Numbered from the stretch's first letter, positions 1-11,168 are shown. The stretch: 64,000 bases of DNA from Sphaerolaimus hirsutus (GCA_964036195.1 OZ038451.1:21593927-21657926); one strand, 5' to 3'. Translations and numbers: made by a program. The notes: generated by a model from the letters alone, not told the origin.

Positions 1-1024
1 AAATTGAACACAGAAACTCATTGAGTTTCTGTGTTTTTGTTTTACACAGAAACACGGAAACTCAAAAATTTCGAAAAACTCAAAACTCAGATGAGTTTTT
101 TTTTGGAGAACACAGAAACACAGAAACACGGAAACACAGAAAAGTTTTTTGAGTTTTTTCATTGGATTGCAGGAATACTGTGCTGTGTTTCACTGAACAA
201 AATAAGAAATGTGCACAAGTCCATATCAACATATAACAAAGGGTCCAAATTTAATAACAAGTAAGAAAATACAACTTAAGTAACAAAATGGCACCTGGGG
301 CCAGTTCCGCAAGTGGAAAAGTTAAGAGTTAAAAGTTAAGAGTTGAGTAAAATGACAAATGACAAGTTATGAGTAAAGTTAAGAGTTAAGAGTTGAGTAA
401 AACGGCAAATGATTTTACTCAACTCTTAACTTTTAACTTTACTCTTAACTTATCATTTATCATTTTACTCAACTCTTAACTTTTCCACTTGCGGAACCGG
501 CACCTGGTCATTATGACAATGATTGGAATTGTTATTCACACTGACTAATTGACTTGCACCCACCAGCTCAGAGTTGAAAGCTACCCCCAAAACTACCAAA
601 AGCATAACCTGGTCACTTGTAAGGTATTGTTTAAACTTTAGTGGGTCAAAAGATGAGTTAGTCAAGTGAAACCAGTGGCGTAAAATGTCATCAAAAATAC
701 AAAATGTTCAAACTTTTATTTTACATTTTGCATGACTGTTTACATTGTACAGCGCATTTTACAGGGTCCCTGGATATGCATAAACAAATTTGTAATGAGA
801 ACACCACTGTTTTTGCATTTAACCACTGTATTTGAGTAAAAACTTGCATTTTATGAAAAAACTCGAGTTTTTATGAAAAAAACTTGAGTTTTTACAAAAA
901 ACACAGAAATAATAACAGAGTTACTCAAGTTTTTTTTGTGAAAAAAACTCAAAACACAGGTGTTCATTTTCGAAAAACTCAAAACACAGAAAGTGTTTTT
1001 TTCTGGAGAACTTACCCATCGTTG
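1..1024. mobile_element. hAT-like element, left end outside window
   Basis: The right end reads CCATCGTTG at 1016-1024. The window's first bases match the interior of the element at 1819-2992 from about 25 bases inside its left end, so the left terminus and left target duplication lie just outside the window. The ends are rich in ACACAGAAAC and AAAACTC motifs, which act as subterminal repeats. A GTTAAGAG hairpin (299-501) sits inside. Part of the interior (about 600-1000) is also found around 56740-58860. No transposase was seen. Assignment to hAT rests on the delimited sister copy. Confidence 0.6.
299..501. repeat. Fold-back repeat with GTTAAGAG arms
   Basis: The arms begin CCAGTTCCGCAAGTGG and end CCACTTGCGGAACCGG. 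Between them are many copies of AGTTAAGAGTTA on the left and the complement TAACTCTTAACT on the right, so the whole unit can fold back. Relatives lie at 56005-56735 and, with GAAGTG-type arms, at 24290-24500, 48350-48595 and 60725-60945. No coding. Confidence 0.6.
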
Positions 1025-1033
1025 GGTCTAGAA

Positions 1034-1164
1034 AAGCGCCATGGCGCTTTTGGCGCTTGGCGCTATTTTGCTGTGGCGCCATTGGCGCTTGGCGCTGGAC
1101 TTTGAAAAGCGCCATGGCGCTTTTGGCACTTGGCGCCAAAGTCCTGGCGCTTTTTCCATCACTA
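1034..1164. repeat. GCGCC-rich palindromic repeat (GGCGCCATGGCGCC type)
   Basis: Short overlapping palindromes of GCGCCATGGCGC and GCGCTTGGCGC type end in TTCCATCACTA. Sister clusters are at 3165-3387, 8960-9055, 12540-12670 and 50866-51028. GC content is far above the surroundings. The open frames here are by-products of the repeat. Confidence 0.6.
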
Positions 1165-1413
1165 GCAGCGACACATAGACTAGTTTGTGTAGCTATCTAC
1201 GTTTTTATGTCCAAATATACCCCATTTGGACACATTGATTACCTGTTTTGGGTACGCAAATGCCTATTTTTTACTATTTACGATACTTACGAAAATTTCT
1301 GACGAAATAATAAAACCCCCCTGAATAACCCCCCCTCGAATTAACCCCCCTCAAATTTTGCTGGCGAAATAAAAAACCCCATGGGGGTATTTCGAGGTAA
1401 TACGCTATCTATT
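1165..1413. mobile_element. TA-target MITE, partial
   Basis: The interior (CACATAGACT, then TTGTGTAGCTATCTAC) matches 2336-2516, and the right end GGGGGTATTTCGAGGTAATACG is the terminus of the CCGTATTTCC family. The left end is lost against the GCGCC repeat. From 1414 to 1772 there are only degraded C-run fragments of the same kind and no gene. Confidence 0.5.
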
Positions 1414-1818
1414 AACTGTAATTGCTTGTAAACATACTCAGACAGTGAGACGTAAAAATTCAACAATAACAGAGATGCTTAATTGTGTACAAACATACAA
1501 TAAATACACCAAGAATTCCCCCTGCTGAATGGTTCCCCCTTGAATAGATGACTGAGGAAAAAATACCCCCCCCCTCTAATAATCCCCTCTTTAAGCAGAT
1601 GATAAGTTTGTTGGGTATAATTTTAACAAAAATGGCATGTTATCTTCTTAATCAAGCATACCTATTCCTTAAAATGAGTTGATAGACGCATGCTTGAAAA
1701 TGTTGATGAAATAATAGGCCCCCTCTTGTATAATTTCGCCCCTCGAATAGTCAAATGAAAAATCAATGACGTTAGGGCTGGGAAAAAATTATTGTAGTTC
1801 AGGTGATCGACATATTTC

Positions 1819-2992
1819 CAACGATGGAAAAAACACAGAAATTGAACACAGAAACTCATTGAGTTTCTGTGTTTTTGTTTTACACAGAAACACGGAAACT
1901 CATAAATTTTGAAAAACTCAAAACTCAAATGAGTTTTATTTTGGAGAACACAGAAACACGGAAACACAGAAAAGTTTTTTGAGTTTTTGTGGGTTTTTTT
2001 CAGTGAAGCGGTTGAATGCACATTAATTCAGTTAAACTAAACAAGATAAGATAAGCAAGTATAGGTAGTATGTACAAAATGTATTCATCTAATATTTTAT
2101 AATGGTACAAAAAAGAAATTCAAGATGGCATGCACATCTCATGGTGGATTTGACAATTACAGTTTTGACATTTAAGTATACCTTATTACCTTGAATTAAC
2201 CCCCCTTGAATTAACCCCCTCAAAATGGACTGGTGAAAAAATAAGCCCCCCCCCCCCCATCGAAATACCCCCCTCCGGGATGATGTACACCATGTATCCA
2301 ATGTACATGATGTATTTATTACTGCTAATTTGCATCGCAGCTACACATAGACTGTACTAGGTTGTGTAGCTATCTACATGTTTATTTCAAATATATCCTG
2401 TTTGTACTCATTTATAACCTGTTTTGGGTACGTAAATGCCTACTACTTTCTATGATCTGTACAAAACTTTCTGACAAAATAATAAACCCCCATGGGGGTA
2501 TTTCAAGGTAATATGGTAGTTGTAGTTCAAATCAATTCCATACAGTGCCATACAGTGCCAGTTCCATACAGTCCATTGAAGAATTTTGGAGTACTGCATA
2601 AATTGTCGTTTCTGGGCATTTTGTTGCTGGTGTTGTGATGTTGATGTCCTCATTGTGGACATTTTTATGGACTTTTTTGACACTTGAATGAATACACATA
2701 TGTTATGTGGGGTTAAAACATGTGCAAAACCAATATTTTATAAGAAAACCACTGTTTCCAGATCGAAATGCTGTAAATCAAAATTTTTTGGGGGAAAACT
2801 CAATTTTTTTGGAAAAAACTCGAGTTTTTTAGAAAAAAAACTCAAAAACTCAAGTTTTTACAAAAAACACAGAAATAAAAACAGAGTTACTCAAGTTTTT
2901 TTCGAGAAAAAAACTCAAAACACAGGTATTCATTTTTGAAAAACTCAAAACACAGAAAGTGTTTTTTTTTGGGAGAACTTACCCATCGTTGC
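1819..2992. mobile_element. Complete hAT-type MITE, CAACGATGG ends, TSD CATATTTC
   Basis: The left end is CAACGATGG at 1819 and the right end CCATCGTTG at 2984-2992. The 8 bases CATATTTC flank it on both sides (1811-1818 and 2993-3000). Eight-base duplications with YARNG-type termini are the hallmark of hAT transposons. Subterminal arrays of ACACAGAAAC and AAAACTC occur. A smaller TA-target MITE (2181-2516) is nested inside. The related stretch near 12350 lacks the insert. No transposase is present, so it must depend on another element. Confidence 0.85.
2181..2516. mobile_element. TA-target MITE nested in the hAT element
   Basis: The ends are CCTTATTACCTTGAATTAAC and its near complement CAAGGTAATATGG, with TA on both sides (2179-2180 and 2517-2518). 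G/C homopolymer runs just inside the ends are typical of this family. Confidence 0.65.
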
Positions 2993-3164
2993 ATATTTCC
3001 AACTGTGGCGCGTATTTGGATATTTGCAGTTAATGTTGTGCAAAACGATTTGCAACATTAGCAAAAAAGAACAAAGTTAAATGGGTTAAATAGAACCTGC
3101 TTTCATTCAGCATACCGATAACACACTTGAAAGATGAAAAAAGTAATCACTCATCCCAGCATCT

Positions 3165-3387
3165 TGGCGCCACTTCTGGCGCCATCCAAAACCATGGGGC
3201 CGGGCGTCAAATTGGCGCCAGCGAAAATGGCCCCAAGCGCCAAGGGCGCCATGGCGCCATTTGAAGTAACGGCGCCAGGCGCCAGATGGCGCCACAGAAA
3301 AGAGCGCCAGGCGCCAATGGTGCCATGGCGCTGGCGCCCTTTGGTGCCATTAAACGACGCCAGCGCCATGGCGCCATTCCATCACTA
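3165..3387. repeat. GCGCC-rich palindromic repeat
   Basis: This is a dense run of GGCGCC, GCGCCAGGCGCC and GCGCCATGGCGCC ending in TTCCATCACTA. The sequence to its left (2990-3160) resembles 12350-12540, which leads into another GCGCC cluster, so it is probably the right part of a longer element. Overlapping open frames on both strands are artefacts of the repeat. Confidence 0.6.
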
Positions 3388-3451
3388 CTTCTCAATTTGC
3401 GAAACTGCCACCAGATTCAGCCATCGACCTCCATCAGTAGGATAGAGATTA

Positions 3452-3916
3452 CCGTATATCCTTGAATAAGACCCCAGGGGCGTTATTATTTCGTCAGAGG
3501 TTTTGGAGGGGGGAGTTATTCAAGGGGGGGGGGGGGGTACTATTCAAGGGGGGGGGGAGTTATTTTTTCCTCAGAACTTCCAGGAAAACTTTCACTTTAT
3601 TCATTGTTTGTATGCATTCCGTCAACACATCTAATGCAGAAAATGACCAGTTCAACACAAACAAAACAACGTATCCATCCTAAAATTCGTGTTCAATCAT
3701 CTAAACCTAAAAATATCATATTTTTCTGTTTGTCTCGTTTTCATTTTCGTGTGTTGCTCATCGATCGTTTTACCTAGAGGGGGACTTATTCAAGAGGGGG
3801 GAGTTATTCAAGGGGGGGGGGGCGTTATTTTTTCCTCACCTGGCCAACAGGGGGGTGTTATTCAAGGGGGGGGGGTATTATTCAAGGGGGGGGGGGTCTT
3901 ATTCAAGGATATACGG
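3452..3916. mobile_element. TA-target MITE with CCGTATATCC ends
   Basis: The ends are CCGTATATCCTTGAATAAG and the complement CTTATTCAAGGATATACGG, each bordered by TA. The paralogous stretch at 60965-60985 reads straight through (GGATTATTTACAG), an empty site that fixes both borders and the 2-base TA duplication. The interior is poly-G and AT-rich and does not code. A TA target suggests mobilisation by a Tc1/mariner-related transposase; that is inference. Confidence 0.85.
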
Positions 3917-4101
3917 TATTTACAGTGGGGAATCATGTTCAAACATGAATGAAAACATGTTATCATACATGGACAGTTATCAGATTATGACATTTATCAT
4001 ATTATGAAGATTGAACATGGTTCCAAAAATGTGTGGCTATCTTTTTTGGGTGTGCCCAGGTCATGTCAGGTTAACAATCATGAACACCATGCATTGTGCA
4101 G

Positions 4102-4297
4102 AACTTCAACTTAACACAAGAAGTGAGGGTGGCACTGCACAGAAATTCCACTGGGGGTGGCTACACTGTATGGAAATGGCATCAAAAAGCTGTAGCCACA
4201 TCTGAATGGGAAGACCATATAGGGACTGTTTTAAATGAGCAAAATAACACAATGTCAACTTTTGTAATGATTGGCGGAAGCCCTATACCTATAGAAA
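4102..4297 (+). CDS. Exon 3 of secreted-protein gene, copy 1
   Basis: This exon is 196 bp, bounded by TTGTGCAG on the left and GTATATTG on the right, entered in phase 0 and left in phase 1. Those phases match exon 2 of copy 4 (which ends in phase 0) and exon 4 (which starts in phase 1). About 65 codons include NSTGGGYTVWKWHQK and VMIGGSPIPIE. I do not recognise a domain. The exon is near-identical to 61160-61355, with one visible Leu/Ser difference. The same frame would run on to a TGA at 4309 if unspliced. Exons 1 and 2 of this copy are not in the window. Confidence 0.6.
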
Positions 4298-4413
4298 GTA
4301 TATTGAAATGACTGTATACATTGCACACAATGATAACTTTCTACAATTGTTATGCATACTATGAGGTTCAAAATGCTGCTCTAAATACCATAGTGTAAGC
4401 AGTGTATGAGGAG

Positions 4414-5643
4414 TAACGATGGCAAACAGTCGAAAAAAAAGTATTTAAATTTTTAAGTGTTTTTTCTGAAATGAATTTTCGAATTTTCGAATTTTTCTTC
4501 AAAATAATTTTCGAATTTCGAATTTAATTTTCGAATTTCGAATTTTCGAATCTTTTTTGGCAATTTTCGAATTTTTTTGGCCAGTTTTCGAATTTTTTCA
4601 AATAATTTTCGAATCTTTTTTGAAAAATATTGAATATTAAGCTTTAAACACAGAATTTAGACTGTCTTCATGTTCTGCTCAGTTGTTATAACCTTATTTT
4701 AACCATAAATTAGCATTAAAAATGGACGAATGAGTTATGCAAACCAGTGTGCTGCTTCATTTAATTCACACATTGATACATTTAATTTGCCAACAGAGTG
4801 AAGGCAATAAAAACAACAATTTAAAAGTTGGCATCAAATAAAATATCAGCAAAAAAATACAAAAATGGCATCAAATACCATATTATTTTTTCAGAGTGGA
4901 AACTTGGGGGGGGGGGGTTAAACGAGGGTGGGTATTTCGACGGGGTGTATTATTTAGCCAGAAATTTTTCGAAATCCCAGTACTAAATTGTTGTTTTTAG
5001 GTAACACAGATGTCAAAAAATGCAACAAAAACTGCCATTTATAAGACTCTATATACTTATATAAGTACGTAGATGGTACTAAATTAGATGGTACTTACGT
5101 AGATGGTACTAACGCCATTTATAAGACCCTGTTCTAAACAACACAGTCATTGTTTTTGATGTGTGTTCTGTATTTCCCAGATCACAAACTGCATTACGTT
5201 CTCTATACACCAAATTGGGGGGGGGGGTGGTATTTCGAGGGGGGTTTATAAATGTATAGTGAAAACTTTGAGGGGGTATTTCGAGGGGAGGGAATATTTC
5301 GAGGAAATACAGTATAAAAACGGATGCGTCGAAGTCCGCCTCTTCCGCCGTGGATGACATTTCAACGTTTTTTTGTTACGTTTCGCTTTTCGATACGCGC
5401 CGAGTATCAATCGTTGATTTATTTAGCACGTTGAACTTAACAGCGTTTTTTGTTGCCTTGAATTCCCTAAAAAATTCGAAAACTATTTTTGAATTTTCGA
5501 ATTTTCGAATTTTCGAATCTTTTGAAAAATAAATCGATTTTTAAGTGTTTTTTCTAGGGGCGAAATAAAAATTCGAAAATTACGAAAAAATTCGAAAATT
5601 CGAAAATGTTTTCGAATTTTCGAATCTTTTTTTGCCATCGTTA
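4414..5643. mobile_element. hAT-type element, TAACGATGGC ends, TSD ATGAGGAG
   Basis: The ends are TAACGATGGCAAA (4414) and TGCCATCGTTA (5643), and ATGAGGAG stands on both sides (4406-4413 and 5644-5651). The subterminal sequence is an array of TTCGAATTTTCGAA. A degraded poly-G TA-type MITE sits inside (about 4880-5314). The paralogue at 61455-61475 lacks the insert. It shares its right target copy with the next element. No transposase was seen. Confidence 0.85.
4880..5314. mobile_element. Degraded TA-target MITE (poly-G type)
   Basis: It shows the poly-G blocks, TTAAACGAGGG and the right end TATTTCGAGGAAATACAGTA. Its interior (CAACAAAAACTGCCATTTATAA, ACGTAGATGGTA) also occurs in the complete copy at 18794-19248. 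The left terminus is eroded. Confidence 0.5.
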
Positions 5644-5936
5644 ATGAGGAGTAACGATGGCAAACCCTCTGAAGAAAAGTATTTAAACTTTTAAGTGTTT
5701 TTTTTCGAATTTTTGAACTTTTCCTCAAATTAATTTTCAAATTTCAAATTTAATTTTCAAATTTTTGAATTTTTTTGGGTAATTTTCGATTTTTTTATAG
5801 TAATTTCCGAATTTTTATACATACTTTTTCAAATTTATTGGAAAAATATTCAATTGAGAGCTTTAAGCTGTTAAGTAGTTATGTTGAAATAGTTATCAGT
5901 ACTAGGTGCATTCCTGAGCATTCTTCTATGTGACTG

Positions 5937-6600
5937 GGTCCGCGCATAGCTGGAATTGGGGGTGGCTGTTATGGGGGGTCCACCAGACTTTTGTGTCATT
6001 CCATTCTGTTGTGCATTTGCTGATTATATAATTTCGAAAATTTTGTGTCAATTTGACCCTGTATTTATGTGATTTATATATATATATATAATTTACCATA
6101 AATCCTTGAATAAGTCCCCCTTGAATAACTCCCCTTTGAATAAGTCCCCTCAAAAATCACTGACAAAAAATACCCCCTGGGGGCCGGGGACGTATTCAAG
6201 GATATACAGTATTTTAGTAGGATATGGAGTATATGCTGATGATGTCCAGAAAAATTCATTTTACATGTTGAAATACTGAGTTAAATTGGCATAATGAATT
6301 TATACATCACTAATCCAACCTCAAAAATGGAATCTACAGGTTGTGTAGATCATTTTAAATATTTAACAGTCCAAATCGGCCAAGAAATGGCCGAGTTATT
6401 AAGCTTCAAAGTCAACCAGCCAGATCTTGGCCATGTAAAATCAATACCTTTGTATAGACCCCCCTTATCTTGGGACTGGGGCTGTGGGACGATTCAAGGA
6501 AACAAAACAATTCGGTTGACGTGCAACATAATGGGGTGACACAAAAGTCTGGTTGACCCACCCCCTAAAATGCCTTCCCCAATTCCAAATCAACAGTGGA
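5937..6600. repeat. Fold-back element with GACACAAAAGTCTGG arms
   Basis: The left arm (about 5937-6030, containing CCACCAGACTTTTGTGTCA) reappears as its complement at about 6530-6600 (TGACACAAAAGTCTGGTTGA, then CCCCAATTCCA). A small TA-target MITE is nested at 6096-6209. A related piece with CCCCTAAAATGCC is near 31660-31745. The right arm abuts the truncated end of the gag-like frame. Confidence 0.5.
6096..6209. mobile_element. Short TA-target MITE
   Basis: The ends are CATAAATCCTTGAATAAGTC and TATTCAAGGATATACAG, flanked by TA (6094-6095 and 6210-6211). It is a 114-bp relative of the 3452-3916 element. Confidence 0.55.
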
Positions 6601-7113
6601 CTGACCTTTCAGGGAAAGTATCAACCTTTCCGCGGATTTGATTTGCGCTTGGGCGGATGCCATTTTCGATTCCAGCTCATCCATGAGCATCATCGCGTTG
6701 TTCGAGCCCGAGTAGAGCGCGCGTTCCAATTTCGCCGTGGCGCTCTTTGCCTCTTCGGCCGCACCGTCTTCACCCTGGTCCAAACTTGTGATGTAATTTT
6801 GGACAATGGATGTGAATCTGTCCATAGCTGTGGACAGGTCCGAGCGTTTCAGCTCGGCTTGGTAGACGTATGCTTGAAGTAATTCTAATACTTCCTCCGC
6901 CGCGCGCAAGTTTACGGCGGCGGGTTGTGACTCGTCTTTGACGATTTTAGGAATCGGTTTAGTTGTGAATCGCAACACGCCGGTGCGCACTCCAGTCAAC
7001 GCCCGGCTATGCTGAGTCAACGGATGAGTTGTGTCGGACTCATCCACGTTGCTCGGAGGCATAGCTGAGGTGGCGGATGCACCTCGCAGAGCGCGTAGGC
7101 GTTCGTCGGCCAT
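6565..7113 (-). pseudogene. Truncated gag-like N-terminal fragment of a BEL/Pao-type retroelement
   Basis: This is a 182-codon frame starting MADERLRALRG. The second half is rich in Ala, Glu, Leu and Lys and looks helical or coiled-coil (for example ELLQAYVYQAELKRSDL), as in BEL/Pao gag N-termini. The key support is position: on the same strand just upstream is a primer-binding site identical to that of the complete BEL/Pao element, then a likely LTR. The frame is cut near 6600 by the fold-back element, so the last dozen residues are foreign and no zinc knuckle, protease or polymerase remains. GC-rich codon use contrasts with the AT-rich flanks. An LTR element of another clade is possible. 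Confidence 0.55.
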
Positions 7114-7373
7114 AGCAGAGTTCGATCGATTTATTGCTTATAAGCAAAGTGGTAGCTAGCTGTGAACGAAATAAAATAATAAAAATAAATATTTCGTTAC
7201 TTGTGACTTGTACTTGTAAAATCGTAAGTAAATACGCACGCGTTACTAACGATTTTGCGTCCAAAACCGTATTACCGTAACCTCGTGCGTGTGACTCAGG
7301 CTGTGAAACACAATTTCCAATGAAATTTTGTGCGAGACGACTTAATTAGAGTGACCAATTAGTTAATTAGTCA

Positions 7374-7390
7374 CCCTGCTCGCTGCGCCA
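7374..7390 (-). promoter_or_regulatory. Primer-binding site, tRNA-Ser(UGA)-type, - strand
   Basis: Read on the minus strand, these 17 bases are TGGCGCAGCGAGCAGGG. They equal 34664-34680 and, from memory, are the complement of the 3' end of animal tRNA-Ser(UGA) including CCA. The site lies between the putative LTR and the gag-like frame, as required for minus-strand priming. Confidence 0.75.
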
Positions 7391-8430
7391 TGTAAAATAA
7401 TACGGAACTTGTTGAATTGACTTGTGAACGAGCTCCTATTCCTAACCAAGGAAGAGGACAAATGTGAACGTATGAAAGTTGACGTGAAGCGTCGTCTCTT
7501 AGTTGACGTTCCATTATTTTATCAAATGTGATTAGTTGAGTTGAAGTGAATTGACGTGAGTTGGTGTGAAGCAAATTTAGATTGTTTTAAAAAGGTTTTG
7601 ACAAACGACTTTATTTAGACAATTAAATACAAAGAAATAAATGTAAATAAAATATATAAAATATACGTAAATAAAAGAATTAATTTACAGCTAAATTAAT
7701 TACTTAAATGAAACGTAAAAGAAGCTCTAATTACCGGAGAAAAAAAGGCAATTTAAAGAAGGCACTTAATTATGACAAAAGGCGATAATTAAGTCGCGCG
7801 GTTGTGAATAAAGCACCTCAAACAGCGCGGGTGTGAATAAAGCACTGAGGTGACTTAAAGCACCAAGGGTTAAACTTAGCACCAAAAAATAAGCGACTTA
7901 ATAAAGTGACAACGGCGCTTATTTAGATCCTAGGAAGAGATTTGTGTGAAGTTGACGAGGTTGCAAACACTGCCAATTTTAGCTGTGAGATCGGCTTTTT
8001 AAGGGCCAGACCGATGGCGACTGGCTTGGCGCGTCGGCATGTTGGCGTATTTGCGTGCCGCTTGTCAAGGAAATGTGGCGGAATGTGAGCAATGACTAAG
8101 ATCTAAATATGTGAGCAACGTAAAGGGCACGTTGTAAACATGGTCGCTTGAGATATTAAATGGTGAATATTGAGATGTTAAAAAGGTGGAATGTGAATTG
8201 AAATGGAATCTTGATAAATTGAATTAACTAAAAATATAAAAGCAAACATAAGAATGTCAACTTAAATATTAAAGGTTTTACATTTTACGATAATGTTACA
8301 CACGCTCTACAATGACACTAGCACTTTTGATTTCACCAGATCACCCTAGGTTATGGGAATATTTAATTGGCACCGCTGTGCTCTTCACTTCATGCTGTGC
8401 TCTGCATGTGTCGTGTGTGCGCGCTTAACA
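7391..8430 (-). repeat. Putative 5' LTR of the truncated BEL/Pao-like element
   Basis: The edge beside the primer-binding site is certain: on the plus strand the LTR begins TGTAAAATAATACGG at 7391. The outer edge is a guess, placed at CTTAACA because a minus-strand LTR would then start TGTTAAG. There is no second LTR in the window and no target duplication to prove it. From 8431 to 8855 I see nothing definable. Confidence 0.45.
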
Positions 8431-8855
8431 AAAGTTGGGTTTGAGCCACTTTCCCGCCCATTACCTAATCCTAAATAAAATGCACCTGGTCAGGGGAAAT
8501 TTCCAAATGTTATCTATTAGGGCGCTAAAGTGTTAACAAAGTGCATGCCTTTTTCACTTAGCAAGAATTTTCAAAACCTTTCTAGTCCATTTTCAGACAC
8601 TGCACCTTTTGAATAAGAATGCAAAATAATCAAAAATGGAACTCAGGATAACTGTCGACGCAAAAAAGAAAATGATCAATTCAAATTATTCTACCTAAGT
8701 CAATGCGTGTGAAAACTAATCTGGTTAAACTGGAAGAAAAAATGAAATGCGTGGGGGTAATAAACGTAATTAACGGAAAAATAACAAATGTTTCATAGCC
8801 GCAGCAATTCCATTCAGGCGTACCGTCCTGGGGGCTGCAGCCTCGTTGGCGGAGT

Positions 8856-9319
8856 CAGGGACATAGCCAGGATTTTTGAGCGGGGGGGCGGATTGTATAC
8901 GGAGCCCGGCGAACGGGGGGGCGGCGCCCCCTCCTAAAATTTTACCCCTGTAGTGGGGGAATGGCGCCCTGGCGCTGGCGCCATTCGTAGGCGCCACGCC
9001 ATGGCGCTGGCGCCATTTGTAGGCGCCAAGCCATGGCGCCACTGGCGTTGGCATTGGTGCCAAAATTGTATTTTACAGGCATATAGAACGACATGGACAC
9101 AAATTCCGTCTCTTTTCACTGGCTTTGAGGCCGCGGAGACCGGTCAGCCAAAAATATATGTTGTGAAGGGAAAATGCGCGCTTGCGCGCAAATTTTTTTC
9201 AAAATGTCAACAAAATCGTCTTCCGAAAGTGCCATTTCTGGCACATTTTTTGGTCTGGCCCGGGAAGGGGGGGGGGGCGGCCTCCACCCCCCCCGCCCCC
9301 CCCCCTGGCTACGTCCTTG
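8856..9319. mobile_element. hAT-type MITE, CAGGGACATAGCC ends, TSD GGCGGAGT
   Basis: The ends CAGGGACATAGCCAGG and CCTGGCTACGTCCTTG form an imperfect terminal inverted repeat, and GGCGGAGT flanks both (8848-8855 and 9320-9327). Poly-G and poly-C blocks lie just inside. A GCGCC palindrome cluster (8960-9055) is nested. It is inserted within the 5652-9699 element. Confidence 0.85.
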
Positions 9320-10300
9320 GGCGGAGTGGCAGTACACAGCAAACTTCCTGTTCACTGTGACTTCCCTGTGCACCGCAGATCTTCATTCGGTCGCACATGG
9401 TTGTCCTTGAGTCTACAGGTTGTCTGCACTAAAGTGTCGTTACGTTTTTTCGCATGGTTGCCTAGCCATATTTCTACCTACATATCGATTATCGATCGAT
9501 TGAGCACATATAATGTAAGAATGTGTTTTATGTCCTTGAATTCCCTGAAAAATTCCAAAACTATTTTCTAATTTTTGAATTTTTGAATTTTTTTCAAAAA
9601 ATCGATGTTAAGTGTTTTTTTTCAGTGATGAAAAAATTTTGAAAATTCCAAAAAAATTCGAATTTTTTCAAATTTTCGAATTTTTTTTTGCCATCGTTAA
9701 TGAGGAGGAACAAGTACGCTTAATATTTCTTTGAATAAGGCAATTTTGAATAACTTCAGATTGACAAACTCCCATGTCAGCTGAGCAAGGGAAAAATGAC
9801 CCACTCAAAAAAATCTCCACCAGCGATGGGCATTCAATGTAGCTTTTTAAAAAAATGCTGAATTCAGCCTAACATACAAGAAACCAAAAAGCTACTTTCA
9901 ACTCCCATTCCATACTCCCAGTCCCAGTGCAAATCCCCAATAGTTAGTTTAGTCATATGTAGGTGACATTTAGCTAGTTCAGTTAATTTCTCTAAACGCA
10001 CATGAACAATAGCCAACTGCAATGCCATATGAGAGGACTTCGGGGACACTGGTCGGGGGGCAGCTCCAGGCAGCCACTGATGAGGCCCTGCTCCCTGCCC
10101 TCTACATGTACAGTGAGTCGATTTGATTACATAGAGTCATAGTTGTTGCAGTTGGCAGGTACAGAACTAGAGGGCTAGAGGAACCACTTTCTCAGCATGA
10201 AAAATGAATACATGTTCTCAAAAATTGGTTGAGAACAGTGATTGTTTGTTTGTGTAACACTTAGATTGTCATTGATTTTCACTGGTTTTCTAAATTGCAG

Positions 10301-10546
10301 CGCCAACTTCAAACCACTTCATACAACAATATGCGTGCCGTCATTGTGAAATGCAGTCAGAATCAGTTTTGGCAGAGCACATGGACATACCGCGGAAAGA
10401 GTGCACTGGGAAATGCAACCAGCTGCCCCTGTGCGCCGGCTACAGCCTGCTAGCCAACAAGTGCACCCTGCGTGGCTTGGGCTTCCATGCAAACTGCACA
10501 AACACAACTGAATCAAAATTCTGCCAGAAATCTCCAGTTGTTAAAG
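10301..10546 (+). CDS. Exon 4, PAN/apple-like module, copy 1
   Basis: This 246-bp exon follows AAATTGCAG and precedes GTGTTGTG, with phase 1 at both ends, typical of shuffled extracellular modules. About 81 codons carry Cys residues in a CRHCE ... EECTGKCNQLPLCAGYS ... KCTLRG ... NCTNTTESKFC arrangement. The CxxxC, LCAGY and CTL spacing resembles PAN/apple domains, which bind proteins or sugars on extracellular proteins; this is family resemblance, not proof. It has N-glycosylation-type sequons and is near-identical to 62065-62310 and to the split exon at 31908-46297. Confidence 0.75.
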
Positions 10547-10583
10547 GTGTTGTGCAATTCATTCTTAAATCAACAGTCACATC

Positions 10584-11168
10584 TAGGGTGTCAAATTTCC
10601 GTGTTCCATTTTCCATTCTGTTTTCCAGATGCTGAAATTTTTTTCTGTTTTCCAATCAGTTTTCGGGCCACAAATTTATTTTCTGTTTCCATTTTTCTGG
10701 CTCATTTTCCATTTTCCAGCTAAATTTTCAGTTTTTCCAGCTTTTTATTGTTTTCAGGCTCAATTTTCTGTTTTTCCATATTTTTTTTCTCCATTTTCCA
10801 GCTAAATTTTCTGTTTTTCCACCTCATATTCCTTTTTTCCGACTCAACTGTCTGTTTTCTGTTTCAGCCAAACTGGTTAACATGCATGCAGGTTTTCAAT
10901 TATGTAAAAATTTTCAATCGAAATTTCAAAAAAATTTTTTACCATTTACAGCAAATTTCAGCAATTTTTTTCCTGTCTTTTTAGGGCAAAATTTCCGCAA
11001 TTTTTTCCATTTTGTGCAAATTTCATTTTTCCGTTTCTTTTTTTCTGATCATGTTTTCCGTTTTCTCGCCGCTGAAATTTTTTTTGTTTTTCGCTCTGTT
11101 TTCTGGCCGCTGAATTTTTTTTTCTGTTTCCATTTCCGTTTACCAAAACAAATTTTTTTGACACACTA
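10584..11168. mobile_element. hAT-type MITE, TAGGGTGTCAAA family, TSD GTCACATC
   Basis: It starts TAGGGTGTCAAATTTCC and ends TTGACACACTA. GTCACATC stands on both sides (10576-10583 and 11169-11176), and the paralogous intron near 62350 keeps a single GTCACATC. The interior is pyrimidine-rich TTTTCCGTTTTC arrays, the complement of the GGAAAACGGAAA arrays in the other copies. It lies in the intron after exon 4. No captured gene in this copy. Confidence 0.9.

Larger units (their letters stand above)
5652..9699. mobile_element. Second hAT-type TAACGATGGC element, expanded by nested insertions
   Basis: The ends are TAACGATGGCAAA at 5652 and TGCCATCGTTA at 9699, with ATGAGGAG on both sides (5644-5651 and 9700-9707). 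The left 270 bases and right 280 bases resemble the ends of the 4414-5643 element, including a shared CCTTGAATTCCCT stretch near the right end. Between them lie later arrivals: a fold-back element, a 5' fragment of a BEL/Pao-like LTR element and a CAGGGACATAGCC hAT. Two adjacent elements sharing one target sequence suggest either tandem insertion or a composite transposon. Confidence 0.75.

Noticed and set aside
3134-3445. Open frames rich in MAPS/APGA/GAMAP on both strands of GCGCC clusters
   Set aside because: The frames are made by GGCGCC palindromes, are open on both strands and in several frames, and recur at every cluster.
4096-4311. Exon 3 as a complete 71-codon gene ending at TGA
   Set aside because: Phase agreement with exons 2 and 4 and a GTATAT donor before the TGA favour an internal exon, and the Met at 4096 lies in the intron before the AG.
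9116-9571. Overlapping frames with poly-Pro/Gly around 9182-9373
   Set aside because: They arise from poly-G/poly-C blocks in the ends of the 8856-9319 MITE and have no conserved residues.
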